The position numbers and the translations under genes are program-made. Shown one piece after another: positions 8,623 to 16,701 of a stretch of 64,000 nucleotides of DNA. Each line of letters begins with the position of its first letter. Within the stretch, counting starts at the first letter, position 1. Origin of the DNA: Deltaproteobacteria bacterium (lineage in GTDB: Bacteria; Desulfobacterota; DSM-4660; Desulfatiglandales; HGW-15). The notes under the pieces were generated by a model. It was not told where the DNA came from. It did no database searches and worked only from the letters and a program-made list of their open reading frames with translations. The stretch is taken from positions 1-64,000 of the forward strand of contig JAFDEF010000011.1 of assembly GCA_019310485.1 (NCBI GenBank), given 5' to 3'.

Positions 8623-9327
8623 TTAAGGTAAATCCACCCTGCGAACCATAACCTGACCATCCTCTTTTTTCGCCCTAAGAGCGAATTCAAAGATATCGCG
8701 CTGGAGGCAAACAATGGGATCTTCTGGCGGAAAATACTGAATGTCAGGGGCCAGGAACTTCTGTGTTGTTTGGTGAAAAATGATTTCTCTAAGGGCTTTA
8801 TTATGATCATAGCTTCCATTGCCCAGAAGGTGCGATACATAGGTTGCGCACCATTCATCTTCCGGAGATCTTTCTTTAAGCTGTCTACCCATAGCCACAA
8901 TACTGACCCTACGGGGCTGTCTGTCAATGATGTACCTGGCTGTTGGTGCTGCAAGAACAAAACTGCAGAGCAAAACCTCATCAGCAGCTTCAAGCGCTGT
9001 TACTGCTCCCTGGACTCCTGCAGAACTTCTTTGAACCACTGTTTTTCCTTCAAACAAAGAGGGATCTTGTTTTAGGATCTGGCTCGGTGAGTTGCCCAGA
9101 TCAAAACCTTCGATAGGGACTCCAGCGATTTCGCCGCTCAGAATAAGATCCTTATTTTCTTTCCTCAGGGCAAAGGCCTCTTCAGGTGTGGGAACAAGGA
9201 TGGCTTTTTTTACTCCGAAAGAAAAGAACAGGGGGGTGCAGGTGAATGCACGGAAAACGTCAATTATCACAGCCGTGCCCTTAGCAGCTTTTGCACCTGA
9301 CAAAAGACTATCGCGGGTTACCTCCAT
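8623..9327 (-). CDS. 2-phosphosulfolactate phosphatase (ComB) family protein
   Basis: A 234-residue ComB-family protein with the VIIDVFRAFT motif near residues 19-28, GNSPSQ near 78-83, SSAGVQG near 101-107 and the acidic EDEWCA segment near 154-159. ComB removes phosphate from 2-phospho-3-sulfolactate in coenzyme M synthesis, but bacterial homologs may have other phosphate esters as substrates. I chose the ATG at 9327, giving the usual family length and a GGAAAGG site; the frame extends to a TTG at 9456 without a ribosome site. It is the first gene of the minus operon, behind the promoter at 9477-9505. Confidence 0.8.
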   Translation of the reverse strand: MEVTRDSLLSGAKAAKGTAVIIDVFRAFTCTPLFFSFGVKKAILVPTPEEAFALRKENKDLILSGEIAGVPIEGFDLGNSPSQILKQDPSLFEGKTVVQRSSAGVQGAVTALEAADEVLLCSFVLAAPTARYIIDRQPRRVSIVAMGRQLKERSPEDEWCATYVSHLLGNGSYDHNKALREIIFHQTTQKFLAPDIQYFPPEDPIVCLQRDIFEFALRAKKEDGQVMVRRVDLP

Positions 9328-9476
9328 TTCTGTACCTTTCCATTTCAAGACTTTAAGAAATTTGATTGCAGTGCCTGCAACGAGCTCAGAGAAGATCCTC
9401 CGCTTCAACCCCCCGCCGAGTTTGATGCGGACTGGGTGGCGTTTTTGGTGCGTCAATACAGGCGTTCAAGTTAGCC

Positions 9477-9505
9477 TATATGTCATTATCTTGCAGGCAT
9501 GTCAA
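9477..9505 (-). promoter_or_regulatory. Promoter for the 9327-to-110 minus operon
   Basis: On the minus strand a perfect -35 TTGACA (9505-9500) is followed after 17 bp by CATATA (9482-9477). It would start transcription near 9470, about 140 bp before the chosen comB-like start. Confidence 0.5.
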
Positions 9506-9569
9506 TCTTTTTGTGAAGCCAGGGGCCAGTGATTGTTGGTGTAAGCGTGCATGAGGCTCAATATTTTGC

Positions 9570-9633
9570 TTGACAAGTGCTGCCCGCATATTAGACCTTA
9601 TTCGCAGATGTGCAGTTGCTGCTCATTTGTGCA
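9570..9633 (+). promoter_or_regulatory. Promoter with two-part operator, site 1
   Basis: A plus-strand TTGACA lies at 9570-9575; the -10 is poor (TAGACC at 9592-9597). The operator follows: CAGATGTGCA at 9605-9614, a 5-bp spacer, then the near-palindrome TGCTCATTTGTGCA at 9620-9633. The same two elements occur at three other operon heads in this window. Placement at the expected start of transcription suggests repression. It would control the plus operon starting at 9703 and lies about 100 bp upstream of the divergent minus promoter. Confidence 0.7.
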
Positions 9634-9702
9634 CCTGCCTCGATGATGAAAGGAGCATAATCTGACTTTTATCAAAAGTTGTGCTTTTCAATGAGGGATT
9701 TT

Positions 9703-10047
9703 ATGGCAGAATGCTGTGTTCGGTGGGATGAAATGCCTTGGGAAATGGTGAGTGAAACAATCAAGCGCAAGGTCTGCTTGGGAAAGCAAATAATGATGGT
9801 TTTTTACTGTTTTGAACCGTTTGCTCAGTGGCCCGAGGAAAGACACATGGCTGAACAAGCCGGATACGTTATCGAGGGAAAAATCGTCTTGAAGCAGCCT
9901 GGTGATGGAAGAGAAACAGTTCTTGGTCCCGGAGACGGGTATCTAATCGAATCCAACAAAAAGCATTCATGGAGAGTTCTGGAGGAAAAGGTGGTCTTGC
10001 TCGATATTTTTTCTCCGCCAAGGATGGAATTGATCGGGCAATCATAG
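9703..10047 (+). CDS. Small cupin-domain protein
   Basis: A 114-residue single-domain cupin. The core reads EGKIVLKQPGDG, then GPGDGYLIESNKKHSWRVLEEKVVLLDIFSPP, with the second cupin motif and its histidine (KKHSW) clear; in the first motif ERHMAEQAGYVIEG supplies one histidine and a glutamate position is weak. Small cupins bind a metal and either isomerise sugars or act as sensors. I chose the ATG at 9703 because GAGG lies 7 bp upstream; in-frame ATG 9691 and TTG 9679 are less likely. It is the first gene behind operator site 1, as cupins also are at sites 2 and 4. Confidence 0.7.
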   Translation: MAECCVRWDEMPWEMVSETIKRKVCLGKQIMMVFYCFEPFAQWPEERHMAEQAGYVIEGKIVLKQPGDGRETVLGPGDGYLIESNKKHSWRVLEEKVVLLDIFSPPRMELIGQS

Positions 10048-10110
10048 TTTCAAGGTTCATTTATGTCATAAGTCAGTCAAATCTCGGTTTTCGAGGCGGA
10101 GACAGGAGAA

Positions 10111-11610
10111 GTGAGAGGGGATCTGCAGCAGAACAAACAGGGTCGAAACGTATACGATGTAATTGTTGTCGGAGGTGGCATTGTAGGAAGTATGATAGCA
10201 AGGGAGCTATCTAAATATAAGGGCCGCTTTGCGTTGGTTGAAAAAGAGCCGTCTACCGGTTTCGGAGTGTCAAAGGCGAATCCTTCAATGCTTCATTCAG
10301 CTTTCATGTTCCCTTCAGGGCCTTTGCGGCACAGGCTTGTATACGATGCCGCTTCCCGGTACAGGAAACTTGCCGGAGAACTGGACGTTGTCTTCAACGA
10401 AGTTGATGAGATCTTTGTGGCTCTTAACACCACTCAGCTTGAAAAGCTGGAAAAGGCACAAAAGTGGGCCGAAGAAAATAATTTGCCTGGCGGCCACAGG
10501 ATGATCGGGGCAGGTGAATTGCTGGAATTGGAACCCCATGTTACACCAAAGGCGCTGGGGGCCCTTCACGGCAAAGGGGTGGGCGGGATATACGCTCCTG
10601 AATGGACGTTTGCTTTAGTGGAAAACGCTGTCCAGAATGGTCTTGAGCTTTACCTTAGTACAGAGGTTAAGGATATCGGCAGAGAAAAGGACTTCCAATA
10701 CGATGTGGTCACTTCTAAAGGGATCCTTGGGACTCGCTACCTGGTCAATGCGGCCGGCCTTTTCGTAGATGAAATAGCGCGAATGGTGGGGGACAATGAC
10801 ATAAAGTTGATACTGACCAAGGGCGTTATGGCTATCCTTGATAAATCTGTTTCACACCTGGTTCGAAATATGGTTTACGGATCCTACGGAAAGGATCACA
10901 GCCAATTGGTAACACCCACCGCACATGGTAACATCCTGATCGGAATGGGGTATTTCACGTGCCCGGAGCATAAAGCCGACACCGGGGTCTCGGGAGAAAA
11001 GCTGAGTGAGGTTGTTGAAATGGCCAAGGAGCTCATACCGGCCGTTTCTGAAAAAGATGTTATTACATCATTTGCAGGCATTCGCTCTGAAAATACAAAG
11101 GCCCAGGTTATGGGTGACTTCTACATTGGGGAGTCGGAACATGCACCAGGTGTGATCCACGCTGCAATAGGTTCTCCTGGACTTACGGCTGCCCCGGCGA
11201 TTGCGGAGTATGTGATCGAGTTACTTTCTAGGGCTGGTATGGCCATGGAGGAGAAAAAGGATTTCAAGAAACACAGAACCGGCTGGCGTCGTTTCGAGGA
11301 GGCTTCTTTTTCGGAAAAAGAAAAAATGCTTGCATCTGATCCGAGATATGGGCACGTTGTTTGTCGGTGCGAGCAAGTGACCGAGGCGGAAATCCTGGAA
11401 GCTATCCGGCGAGGAGCAGATACTACTGATGCAGTGAAGCACCTGACAAGAGCCGGCATGGGGAGGTGCCAGGGAGGATTTTGCGGGACTGGCGTTTTGA
11501 ACTATCTTGCAAGATACATGGGAATTTCTCCAACCGATGTTACAAAAAAGGGGGTAGGGTCTTATCAGGTTTGCGGCTTCACTAAAGAAAAGAGGTCTCA
11601 GCATGGATAG
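10111..11610 (+). CDS. GlpA-like FAD-dependent oxidoreductase with C-terminal BFD-type [2Fe-2S] domain, copy 1
   Basis: A 499-residue flavoprotein related to anaerobic glycerol-3-phosphate dehydrogenase subunit A. The FAD-binding GGGIVG lies at 21-26 in YDVIVVGGGIVGSMIAREL. The C-terminal domain holds four cysteines, C418, C420, C453 and C458 (CRC...CQGGFC), typical of a BFD-like [2Fe-2S] site. It starts with GTG behind a purine-rich GGAGACAGGAG. A second copy of the same length is at 19533-21032 and has FAD and DUF1667 partner genes; this copy does not. Likely role: oxidation of a 2-hydroxy or polyol-phosphate type substrate with electrons passed through Fe-S. Substrate unknown. Confidence 0.85.
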   Translation: MRGDLQQNKQGRNVYDVIVVGGGIVGSMIARELSKYKGRFALVEKEPSTGFGVSKANPSMLHSAFMFPSGPLRHRLVYDAASRYRKLAGELDVVFNEVDEIFVALNTTQLEKLEKAQKWAEENNLPGGHRMIGAGELLELEPHVTPKALGALHGKGVGGIYAPEWTFALVENAVQNGLELYLSTEVKDIGREKDFQYDVVTSKGILGTRYLVNAAGLFVDEIARMVGDNDIKLILTKGVMAILDKSVSHLVRNMVYGSYGKDHSQLVTPTAHGNILIGMGYFTCPEHKADTGVSGEKLSEVVEMAKELIPAVSEKDVITSFAGIRSENTKAQVMGDFYIGESEHAPGVIHAAIGSPGLTAAPAIAEYVIELLSRAGMAMEEKKDFKKHRTGWRRFEEASFSEKEKMLASDPRYGHVVCRCEQVTEAEILEAIRRGADTTDAVKHLTRAGMGRCQGGFCGTGVLNYLARYMGISPTDVTKKGVGSYQVCGFTKEKRSQHG

Positions 11611-11701
11611 AGTGGATGAAAGCTGTTATGGATCAAAATGCTTTTCAGTCTGCGGCAAGAATGGCCTTGCGTGGCACCGGGTGGAATGGGATACTCAGTG
11701 A
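11603..11701 (+). other. Possible 32-codon ORF at the end of the GlpA-like gene
   Basis: An ATG at 11603 overlaps the end of the GlpA-like gene by 8 bp and opens a 32-codon frame containing CYGSKC and a third cysteine, ending at TGA 11699-11701. It sits where the second flavoprotein gene begins in the paralogous operon. It might be a coupling peptide or a remnant, but it shows no clear homology to the FAD partner. Treat as speculative. Confidence 0.2.
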
Positions 11702-11750
11702 GGGTCACCAGGCACAAAGTGGCGTGAAGTTTGGAAAGGAGAAGAGGAAA

Positions 11751-12821
11751 ATGAGTACAATACCTGAAACCATGAAGGCGGCAATACTAATGGGCCCAAA
11801 CCAGCTTGAGGTGAAAGAGGTTCCCACTCCGAAGCCGGGGCCCATGGAAGTATTGTTGAAAGTGGCATCCTGCGCTTGTTGCAGTACTGACGTAGCACTC
11901 ATGGCAAAGCCTTTCCCCGGGCAACCCCCTTACGGGAGTTTTATTCCTGGGCATGAATATGCAGGGGAGGTCGTTGCACTTGGAGACACGGTTGATGAGT
12001 TCAAAATAGGGCAAAGGGTTGCGGTAGAGGCGCACCTTGGGTGCATGCGCTGCCGTAATTGCCGGGTGGGAAACTATACGGCATGTCTAAATTACGGAAC
12101 GCCCAAACATAGAGCAAATGGAATGACTTCAAACGGCGGTTTTGCCCAGTATGTTGTCAATAACATAAACACTGTTCATGCAATACCTGATCACGTAGGG
12201 TTCAATGAGGCAGCTTTGATAACGAACCTTGGTTGCGTTCTCTACGGTTTTCAAACTGTGGGAGGGTACGTTGCAGGGGATCATGTGGCAGTTATTGGCC
12301 CTGGACCCTTAGGTCTTATTTCTTCGCAGGTTGCCAGGGCCTTTGGGGCTGAGATGGTATATCTGATAGGCACCCGAGCCTCAAGGCTTACAAAAGGGGC
12401 AGAGACAGGTGCTCACCGCGTGATAAACATACACGAGGAAGATCCGGTGAAGGTGGTGCTGGAGGGAACCAACGGAGTTGGCGCGGACCTCGTAATCGAG
12501 TCCTCCGGCGCTAGCGATGCCCCCATGATGGCGATCAAGATGGTAAAGCCTATGGGTAAAATCCTTCTGCTCGGCTTCCCTCACGAACCTGTCCTGGTTG
12601 ATCTGGAAGACGTGCTCATGAAAAACAAATCGATTTATGCTGTGCGCGGTGAAGGGTGGGCAAATCTGAGAAGAGCCGTCTCGCTCATAGGGTCAGGGAA
12701 GATAGACCTAAAGCCGTATGTTACCCACACATTTCCTCTTGATGAGATAAATACGGCTTTTAAGACTTTCATTGAGCGGATCGGTGGGGCAGTGAAGGTC
12801 GTGGTAAAGCCCAATGAATAA
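11751..12821 (+). CDS. Zinc-dependent alcohol dehydrogenase (threonine dehydrogenase-like MDR), copy A
   Basis: A 356-residue medium-chain dehydrogenase. Catalytic zinc ligands are C44 (CACCSTDV), H68 and E69 (GHEYAG); the structural zinc site is C98, C101, C104 and C112. The Rossmann motif is VAVIGPGPLGLIS. Such enzymes oxidise a secondary alcohol or polyol with NAD(P). GGAAAGGAGAAGAGG precedes the ATG; an in-frame ATG at 11616 would add a tail with no similarity to the paralogs. It closely resembles copies at 52000-53067 and 57209-58282, sharing ACLNYG and HRANG(M/F)T(S/T)NGGFA segments. It is the third gene of the operon behind operator site 1. Confidence 0.9.
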   Translation: MSTIPETMKAAILMGPNQLEVKEVPTPKPGPMEVLLKVASCACCSTDVALMAKPFPGQPPYGSFIPGHEYAGEVVALGDTVDEFKIGQRVAVEAHLGCMRCRNCRVGNYTACLNYGTPKHRANGMTSNGGFAQYVVNNINTVHAIPDHVGFNEAALITNLGCVLYGFQTVGGYVAGDHVAVIGPGPLGLISSQVARAFGAEMVYLIGTRASRLTKGAETGAHRVINIHEEDPVKVVLEGTNGVGADLVIESSGASDAPMMAIKMVKPMGKILLLGFPHEPVLVDLEDVLMKNKSIYAVRGEGWANLRRAVSLIGSGKIDLKPYVTHTFPLDEINTAFKTFIERIGGAVKVVVKPNE

Positions 12822-12893
12822 TGTGAGCTATGCCTTTGTTCTTGGGCTTTGCTAAGAGACGAGGTCTTGGTGAGCAGCATGGGAGATAGTATC

Positions 12894-14132
12894 ATGGAAA
12901 AGACGGTTTTACTGGTTGCAACGCTGGACACGAAGGAAGAAGAAGCCTTTTATTTGAAACAATGCATTACATCCCAAGGGATTGGTGTCATTGTTATGGA
13001 TACCGGCATTCTTTCGTCCCCAAAAAGGAAACCTGATGTAACGCAGGGTGAGGTTGCCAAGCGCGGGGGGATTCCGCTCAAAGAAGCAGTGGCTACCGGG
13101 GACAAAGCTAAGTGCACTGCCAATATGAGCAGGGGTGCCGTGGAGATTGCTAAAGAGCTCTATGGTAAAGACCTTATCCATGGAGTTGTTGGAATAGGGG
13201 GGGCACAGGGAACCGAGATTGCATGCGCTGCCATGCGGGCCCTGCCTGTAGGCGTGCCCAAGGTAATGGCATCTGCAGTTGCACAAGGAAGGCACATGTT
13301 TGGGTTCTATATGGGCACAAAAGATCTTACCATTATGCATACGGTATCCGATATGCAAGGGCTCAACTTCTTGACAAGGCGTATTCTTGAAAATACAGCG
13401 GCCGCTATTTGTGGCATGATCAGAAGCTTGAAAGAAGATACCATGAAGCCAAAGGGAATCCCTGTTGCCATGTCCATGCTGGGGACAACCACCCCTGGAG
13501 CGCTCAGAGCTAAAAGCATCCTGGAAGGAGAAGGTTATGAGGTAGTGCCTTTTCATCAAAATGGAACTGGCGGCATTTGCATGGAAGACCTTATCCTGGA
13601 GGGGTATTTTGAAGGCGTGTTGGATTTGAACCTCCATGAGATTGGCGATGCCTTTGTTCATGGAATTCACGGCGCAATAAGGGAGGATAGGGCAGAAGCT
13701 GCTGGAGCAATGGGATTGCCCCAGGTCGTAGCGCCCGGGAGTACCAATTACACGGTCCAGGGAACTCCAGAAAGCCTCTCTGAGGAAATGAAAAAGCGTA
13801 AATGTTTTTATTACAACAAGGACCTCACCCTGGTACGATTGCTCCCCGAGGAGCTACGACAAGTGGGGAAGATCGTGGCCAGAAAACTCAACAAGGCAAA
13901 AGGCCCGGTGAAAGTATTTATTCCCCTGAAAGGATGGTCATTCCCAGACAGGGAGGGCTTACCCCACTGGGAGCCCGAAGGAAACCAGGCTTTTGTTGAT
14001 GCCCTGAAAGAAAATCTTAATCCCTCTATTACCGTTATCGAACTTGATGCTCACATCAATGACCCTGATTTTATTGACCCGGTGGTCAAGGAGTTCATGT
14101 CCATGATGAAACAAAGGAAGCCGGCCGGTTAA
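12894..14132 (+). CDS. Tm-1-like ATP-binding domain protein (UPF0261), copy 3
   Basis: A 412-residue UPF0261 protein beginning MEKTVLLVATLDTKEEE, with the GIGGAQGTE glycine-rich loop near residues 110-118 and later conserved TTTPG and FHQNGTGG segments. I prefer the ATG at 12894, with GGGAG 8 bp upstream; ATG 12879 and TTG 12849 are in-frame alternatives. It is the last gene of the plus operon and is followed by a terminator hairpin. It is closest in motif pattern to copy 1. Reaction unknown; nucleotide binding is expected from the family. Confidence 0.85.
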   Translation: MEKTVLLVATLDTKEEEAFYLKQCITSQGIGVIVMDTGILSSPKRKPDVTQGEVAKRGGIPLKEAVATGDKAKCTANMSRGAVEIAKELYGKDLIHGVVGIGGAQGTEIACAAMRALPVGVPKVMASAVAQGRHMFGFYMGTKDLTIMHTVSDMQGLNFLTRRILENTAAAICGMIRSLKEDTMKPKGIPVAMSMLGTTTPGALRAKSILEGEGYEVVPFHQNGTGGICMEDLILEGYFEGVLDLNLHEIGDAFVHGIHGAIREDRAEAAGAMGLPQVVAPGSTNYTVQGTPESLSEEMKKRKCFYYNKDLTLVRLLPEELRQVGKIVARKLNKAKGPVKVFIPLKGWSFPDREGLPHWEPEGNQAFVDALKENLNPSITVIELDAHINDPDFIDPVVKEFMSMMKQRKPAG

Positions 14133-14197
14133 TTACGCTTCCAGAGGGGATCACGCAAACCGGTCCGGCCGGGCAGGGGCTTGTGATTTGTGGGCGG

Positions 14198-14226
14198 GTA
14201 TGCCATCCAGGCATACTATTTAGTTT
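14198..14226 (+). terminator. Intrinsic terminator of the 9703-14132 operon
   Basis: GTATGCC (14198-14204) and GGCATAC (14210-14216) form a perfect 7-bp stem with an ATCCA loop, followed by the T-rich TATTTAGTTT. The minus side lacks a U-tract, so it should act mainly on the plus operon. It sits between two convergent genes. Confidence 0.7.
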
Positions 14227-14236
14227 GAGGGATCAG

Positions 14237-14551
14237 TCAGATAACTTCCATTTGCTCCGTGGCTTTAATGCAATGGTGAACGTCAGGCGGGCAATAGATA
14301 ACATCCCCCGGCCTTAGCTTCTCTTCTTTATCTCCCATAATGCCTATGCCTTGGCCTTTTAAAACAAAGAATTCGTGTTCCCAGGGATGGCTATGCTCAG
14401 GACTTTTCCCCCCTGCTTCAATTGTGAGAACGCGCAAGTTGAAATTAGGAGCCCCATCCTTTTCCGTAATGATATGCCGGATTACGGTTTTTTCCGCACC
14501 GTCAAAGTCAACGACCTCTGGTTCCTGGTCCATATAATGAATGTGTTTCAT
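14237..14551 (-). CDS. Small cupin-domain protein
   Basis: A 104-residue single cupin with a complete metal site: HSHPWEHE (two histidines and a glutamate, residues about 54-61) and a downstream histidine in PPDVHHCIK. The fold spans almost the whole protein. GGAGG lies upstream of the ATG. It is the last gene of the minus operon headed by operator site 2. Roles for such proteins include sugar or keto-acid isomerisation and metal-dependent binding; none can be chosen from sequence. Confidence 0.85.
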   Translation of the reverse strand: MKHIHYMDQEPEVVDFDGAEKTVIRHIITEKDGAPNFNLRVLTIEAGGKSPEHSHPWEHEFFVLKGQGIGIMGDKEEKLRPGDVIYCPPDVHHCIKATEQMEVI

Positions 14552-14640
14552 GTTTTTCCTCCTTTAGTTTTCTTGGAAATGCCTTTCCGTTCACCCGGAG
14601 GCTGGAAATCAACCAGGGAAGAACCAGAGCACTTCTTTTC

Positions 14641-15660
14641 TTAGAGCGTCAAAGCGATTCTTCCTGGTGTTGTCTTGTTCCTCAAGGCATCCAAGGCATC
14701 GTTAGCTTGTGCAAATGGATATGTTTTTGTGACAACAGGCTCTATTTCCCCTCTTTCGACGAGCTTTATGAGATCGAGAAGTTCTGCTTTTGTTACAAAG
14801 CGGGATCCTTTGATTTCATACTCATGGTAGTGCATGGCCATGGTATCCAGGGGGAAAGGCCTTCCGGGAGCATACCCGACGATTATGAGCCTTCCTCCGC
14901 TTTTGAGTGAAGGAAACGACCACTTGAGCGTTTCAGGCGCACCCACGATCTCGATTACAGCATCAACACCTGCTCCCTGTGTCAGATCATGAAGGGCTTG
15001 CTCGGCTTTTTCAGGCTTAAGGGTCTCATCAGCGCCATATTTCTTGGCAAGGTCGAGGGCATTTTCTTCTATATCAACAACAATAACCCTTGCCCCGCTT
15101 AGTTTTGCAATCTGCACAGCATGGATGCCAAGGCCGCCTGCACCCACAATGAGTACATCCTGGCCCGGTTTTACGCGGGCAAGCGTTGTTATTGCGTGAT
15201 AAGAAGTGCCGATAGCGTCTGCCAGAATCGCCATCTTGTGAAGATCCAGACTTTTTTGAAACGGGCAGAAATTGTACGCTGGAATCACAAGGTATTCTCT
15301 AAATCCTCCTTCAAGCTCAAACCCCACTCTTTTCAGATTATCGCACAAGTTTTCTCTACCTGTAAGGCACCTCATACATTTGTGGCAGGTTACGTAAGAG
15401 TAAACCACCCCCACATCACCGGTGTGAATTTCTGTGACATTTTCCCCAATAGCTGATATCTCCCCCACCACCTCGTGACCGAGAACGTGAGGTAGATTCA
15501 CTATTGGAGGAGGGATATCCCCCCTGATAATCTTAAGATCAGTCTGGCATATACCGCAGGCTTTTACCTTGACAAGAACTTCATCAGGCCCCGGAGAGGG
15601 AATTTCTCTATCAACCATCTGGAGCGCTTCGTTGTAAGAATTGAGAACAAGGGTTTTCAT
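14641..15660 (-). CDS. Zinc-dependent alcohol dehydrogenase (MDR family), distinct branch
   Basis: A 339-residue medium-chain dehydrogenase with catalytic C38 (CGICQTD), H62 and E63 (GHEVVG), structural cysteines in CHKCMRCLTGRENLC, and Rossmann motif VLIVGAGGLGIHA. It differs clearly from the three near-identical paralogs elsewhere in the window: it lacks the HRANG segment and is shorter. It probably oxidises an alcohol or aldehyde with NAD. It lies between the DapA-type gene and the terminal cupin in the operon behind operator site 2, so it may act on an aldol cleavage or condensation product. Confidence 0.9.
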   Translation of the reverse strand: MKTLVLNSYNEALQMVDREIPSPGPDEVLVKVKACGICQTDLKIIRGDIPPPIVNLPHVLGHEVVGEISAIGENVTEIHTGDVGVVYSYVTCHKCMRCLTGRENLCDNLKRVGFELEGGFREYLVIPAYNFCPFQKSLDLHKMAILADAIGTSYHAITTLARVKPGQDVLIVGAGGLGIHAVQIAKLSGARVIVVDIEENALDLAKKYGADETLKPEKAEQALHDLTQGAGVDAVIEIVGAPETLKWSFPSLKSGGRLIIVGYAPGRPFPLDTMAMHYHEYEIKGSRFVTKAELLDLIKLVERGEIEPVVTKTYPFAQANDALDALRNKTTPGRIALTL

Positions 15661-15724
15661 GATTTCTGCCTTTCATCTGAGAGTGAAAAGAACAGTGAGA
15701 AAGCCTCTTTGAAAGAAACCATTC

Positions 15725-16606
15725 TTACCCCAGTTCAGCTTTCTCAATTGCATCCTTGACCAGTTGTTTCTTGGCATCGCTCAAAGGCAACAACGGCAGG
15801 CGGGGAGGACCTCCATAGTAACCTGCAAAATCCATGGCCTGCTTTACACCTGCAACCCCGCCGGCACCGGAGACCGACTGGTTGAGGCGAAAAAGTTTGG
15901 AATGAAGCTCCCTTGCGCCTCTCACGTTCCCTTGCATGAATTTTTCGTAGAGCTTACAGCAGGGTTCCGGGAATGCATTGGCAAGGGAAACAACGCCTCC
16001 TGAAGCACCCAGGCTTAGGCCAATAAAAAGCGTGTTGATCGTGCCTGCAAGAACATCAAAATCAGGGCTGCAAACCTCCAGGTAGTGGGCGATACCGGCG
16101 GGAGAGGTATCTTTCATGCCACCTATGTTTGGGTGCCTGGAAACAACCTCAATCACCCTGGGACTCAATGTGACCCCGGTAAATCCGGGAGCATTGTAAA
16201 CAAAGACTGGAACATTCACAGCATCTGCGACGTCCGTATAATAACCAATAAGGGCGTCATCGGTGAGCGACTTCTTGAAATAACTGGGCGTGAGCAAGGA
16301 AACGATATCTGCACCAATTTCCTGGGCCTTTTTCGAAAAAGCTATGGTTTGCCTGGTTGATTCATAACCCGTGCCCGCCATCACGATCTGGCTGTCAGCC
16401 TTTTCCCGAATGACTGTTTCAAGTACGCTCAGTTTTTCTTCATCAGTGAGGCTCTTGTTTTCACCGTTGCTTCCAAGAACCAGAAACCCACTCAGTGGGG
16501 TTTCCCTATATTTTCGAACGTTTTCTTTCAAGTGTTCAAGAGAGACTTCCTCGTTTACAAAAGGAGTCGTGATCGGTGCGAAAATTCCGGATACTTTGCC
16601 ACCCAT
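15725..16606 (-). CDS. Dihydrodipicolinate synthase (DapA) family lyase
   Basis: A 293-residue class I aldolase of the DapA/N-acetylneuraminate lyase family. The Schiff-base lysine is K165 (GGMKDTS), the catalytic tyrosine Y137 (FVYNAPG), and GSNGEN at 45-50 holds the carboxylate-binding loop. Its place among sugar-type genes and not among lysine genes suggests a catabolic 2-keto-acid aldolase producing pyruvate. The ATG at 16606 has GGAGG 7 bp upstream; the in-frame ATG at 16627 has no comparable site. It follows the transaldolase gene in the same operon. Confidence 0.85.
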   Translation of the reverse strand: MGGKVSGIFAPITTPFVNEEVSLEHLKENVRKYRETPLSGFLVLGSNGENKSLTDEEKLSVLETVIREKADSQIVMAGTGYESTRQTIAFSKKAQEIGADIVSLLTPSYFKKSLTDDALIGYYTDVADAVNVPVFVYNAPGFTGVTLSPRVIEVVSRHPNIGGMKDTSPAGIAHYLEVCSPDFDVLAGTINTLFIGLSLGASGGVVSLANAFPEPCCKLYEKFMQGNVRGARELHSKLFRLNQSVSGAGGVAGVKQAMDFAGYYGGPPRLPLLPLSDAKKQLVKDAIEKAELG

Positions 16607-16701
16607 AGTTATACCTCCAAGAAGCATAAGAAAAAAAGCAAAAGTGTGTACCGTCTATAAAAAAGCTACTGCAAAAAGAGAAATGCAGGTGCTAAAGGCA
16701 T

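Noticed and set aside
8550..8993. A 147-codon open frame overlapping the ComB-like gene on the same strand
   Set aside because: It lies in another frame of the ComB-like gene, has no ribosome site and resembles no family.
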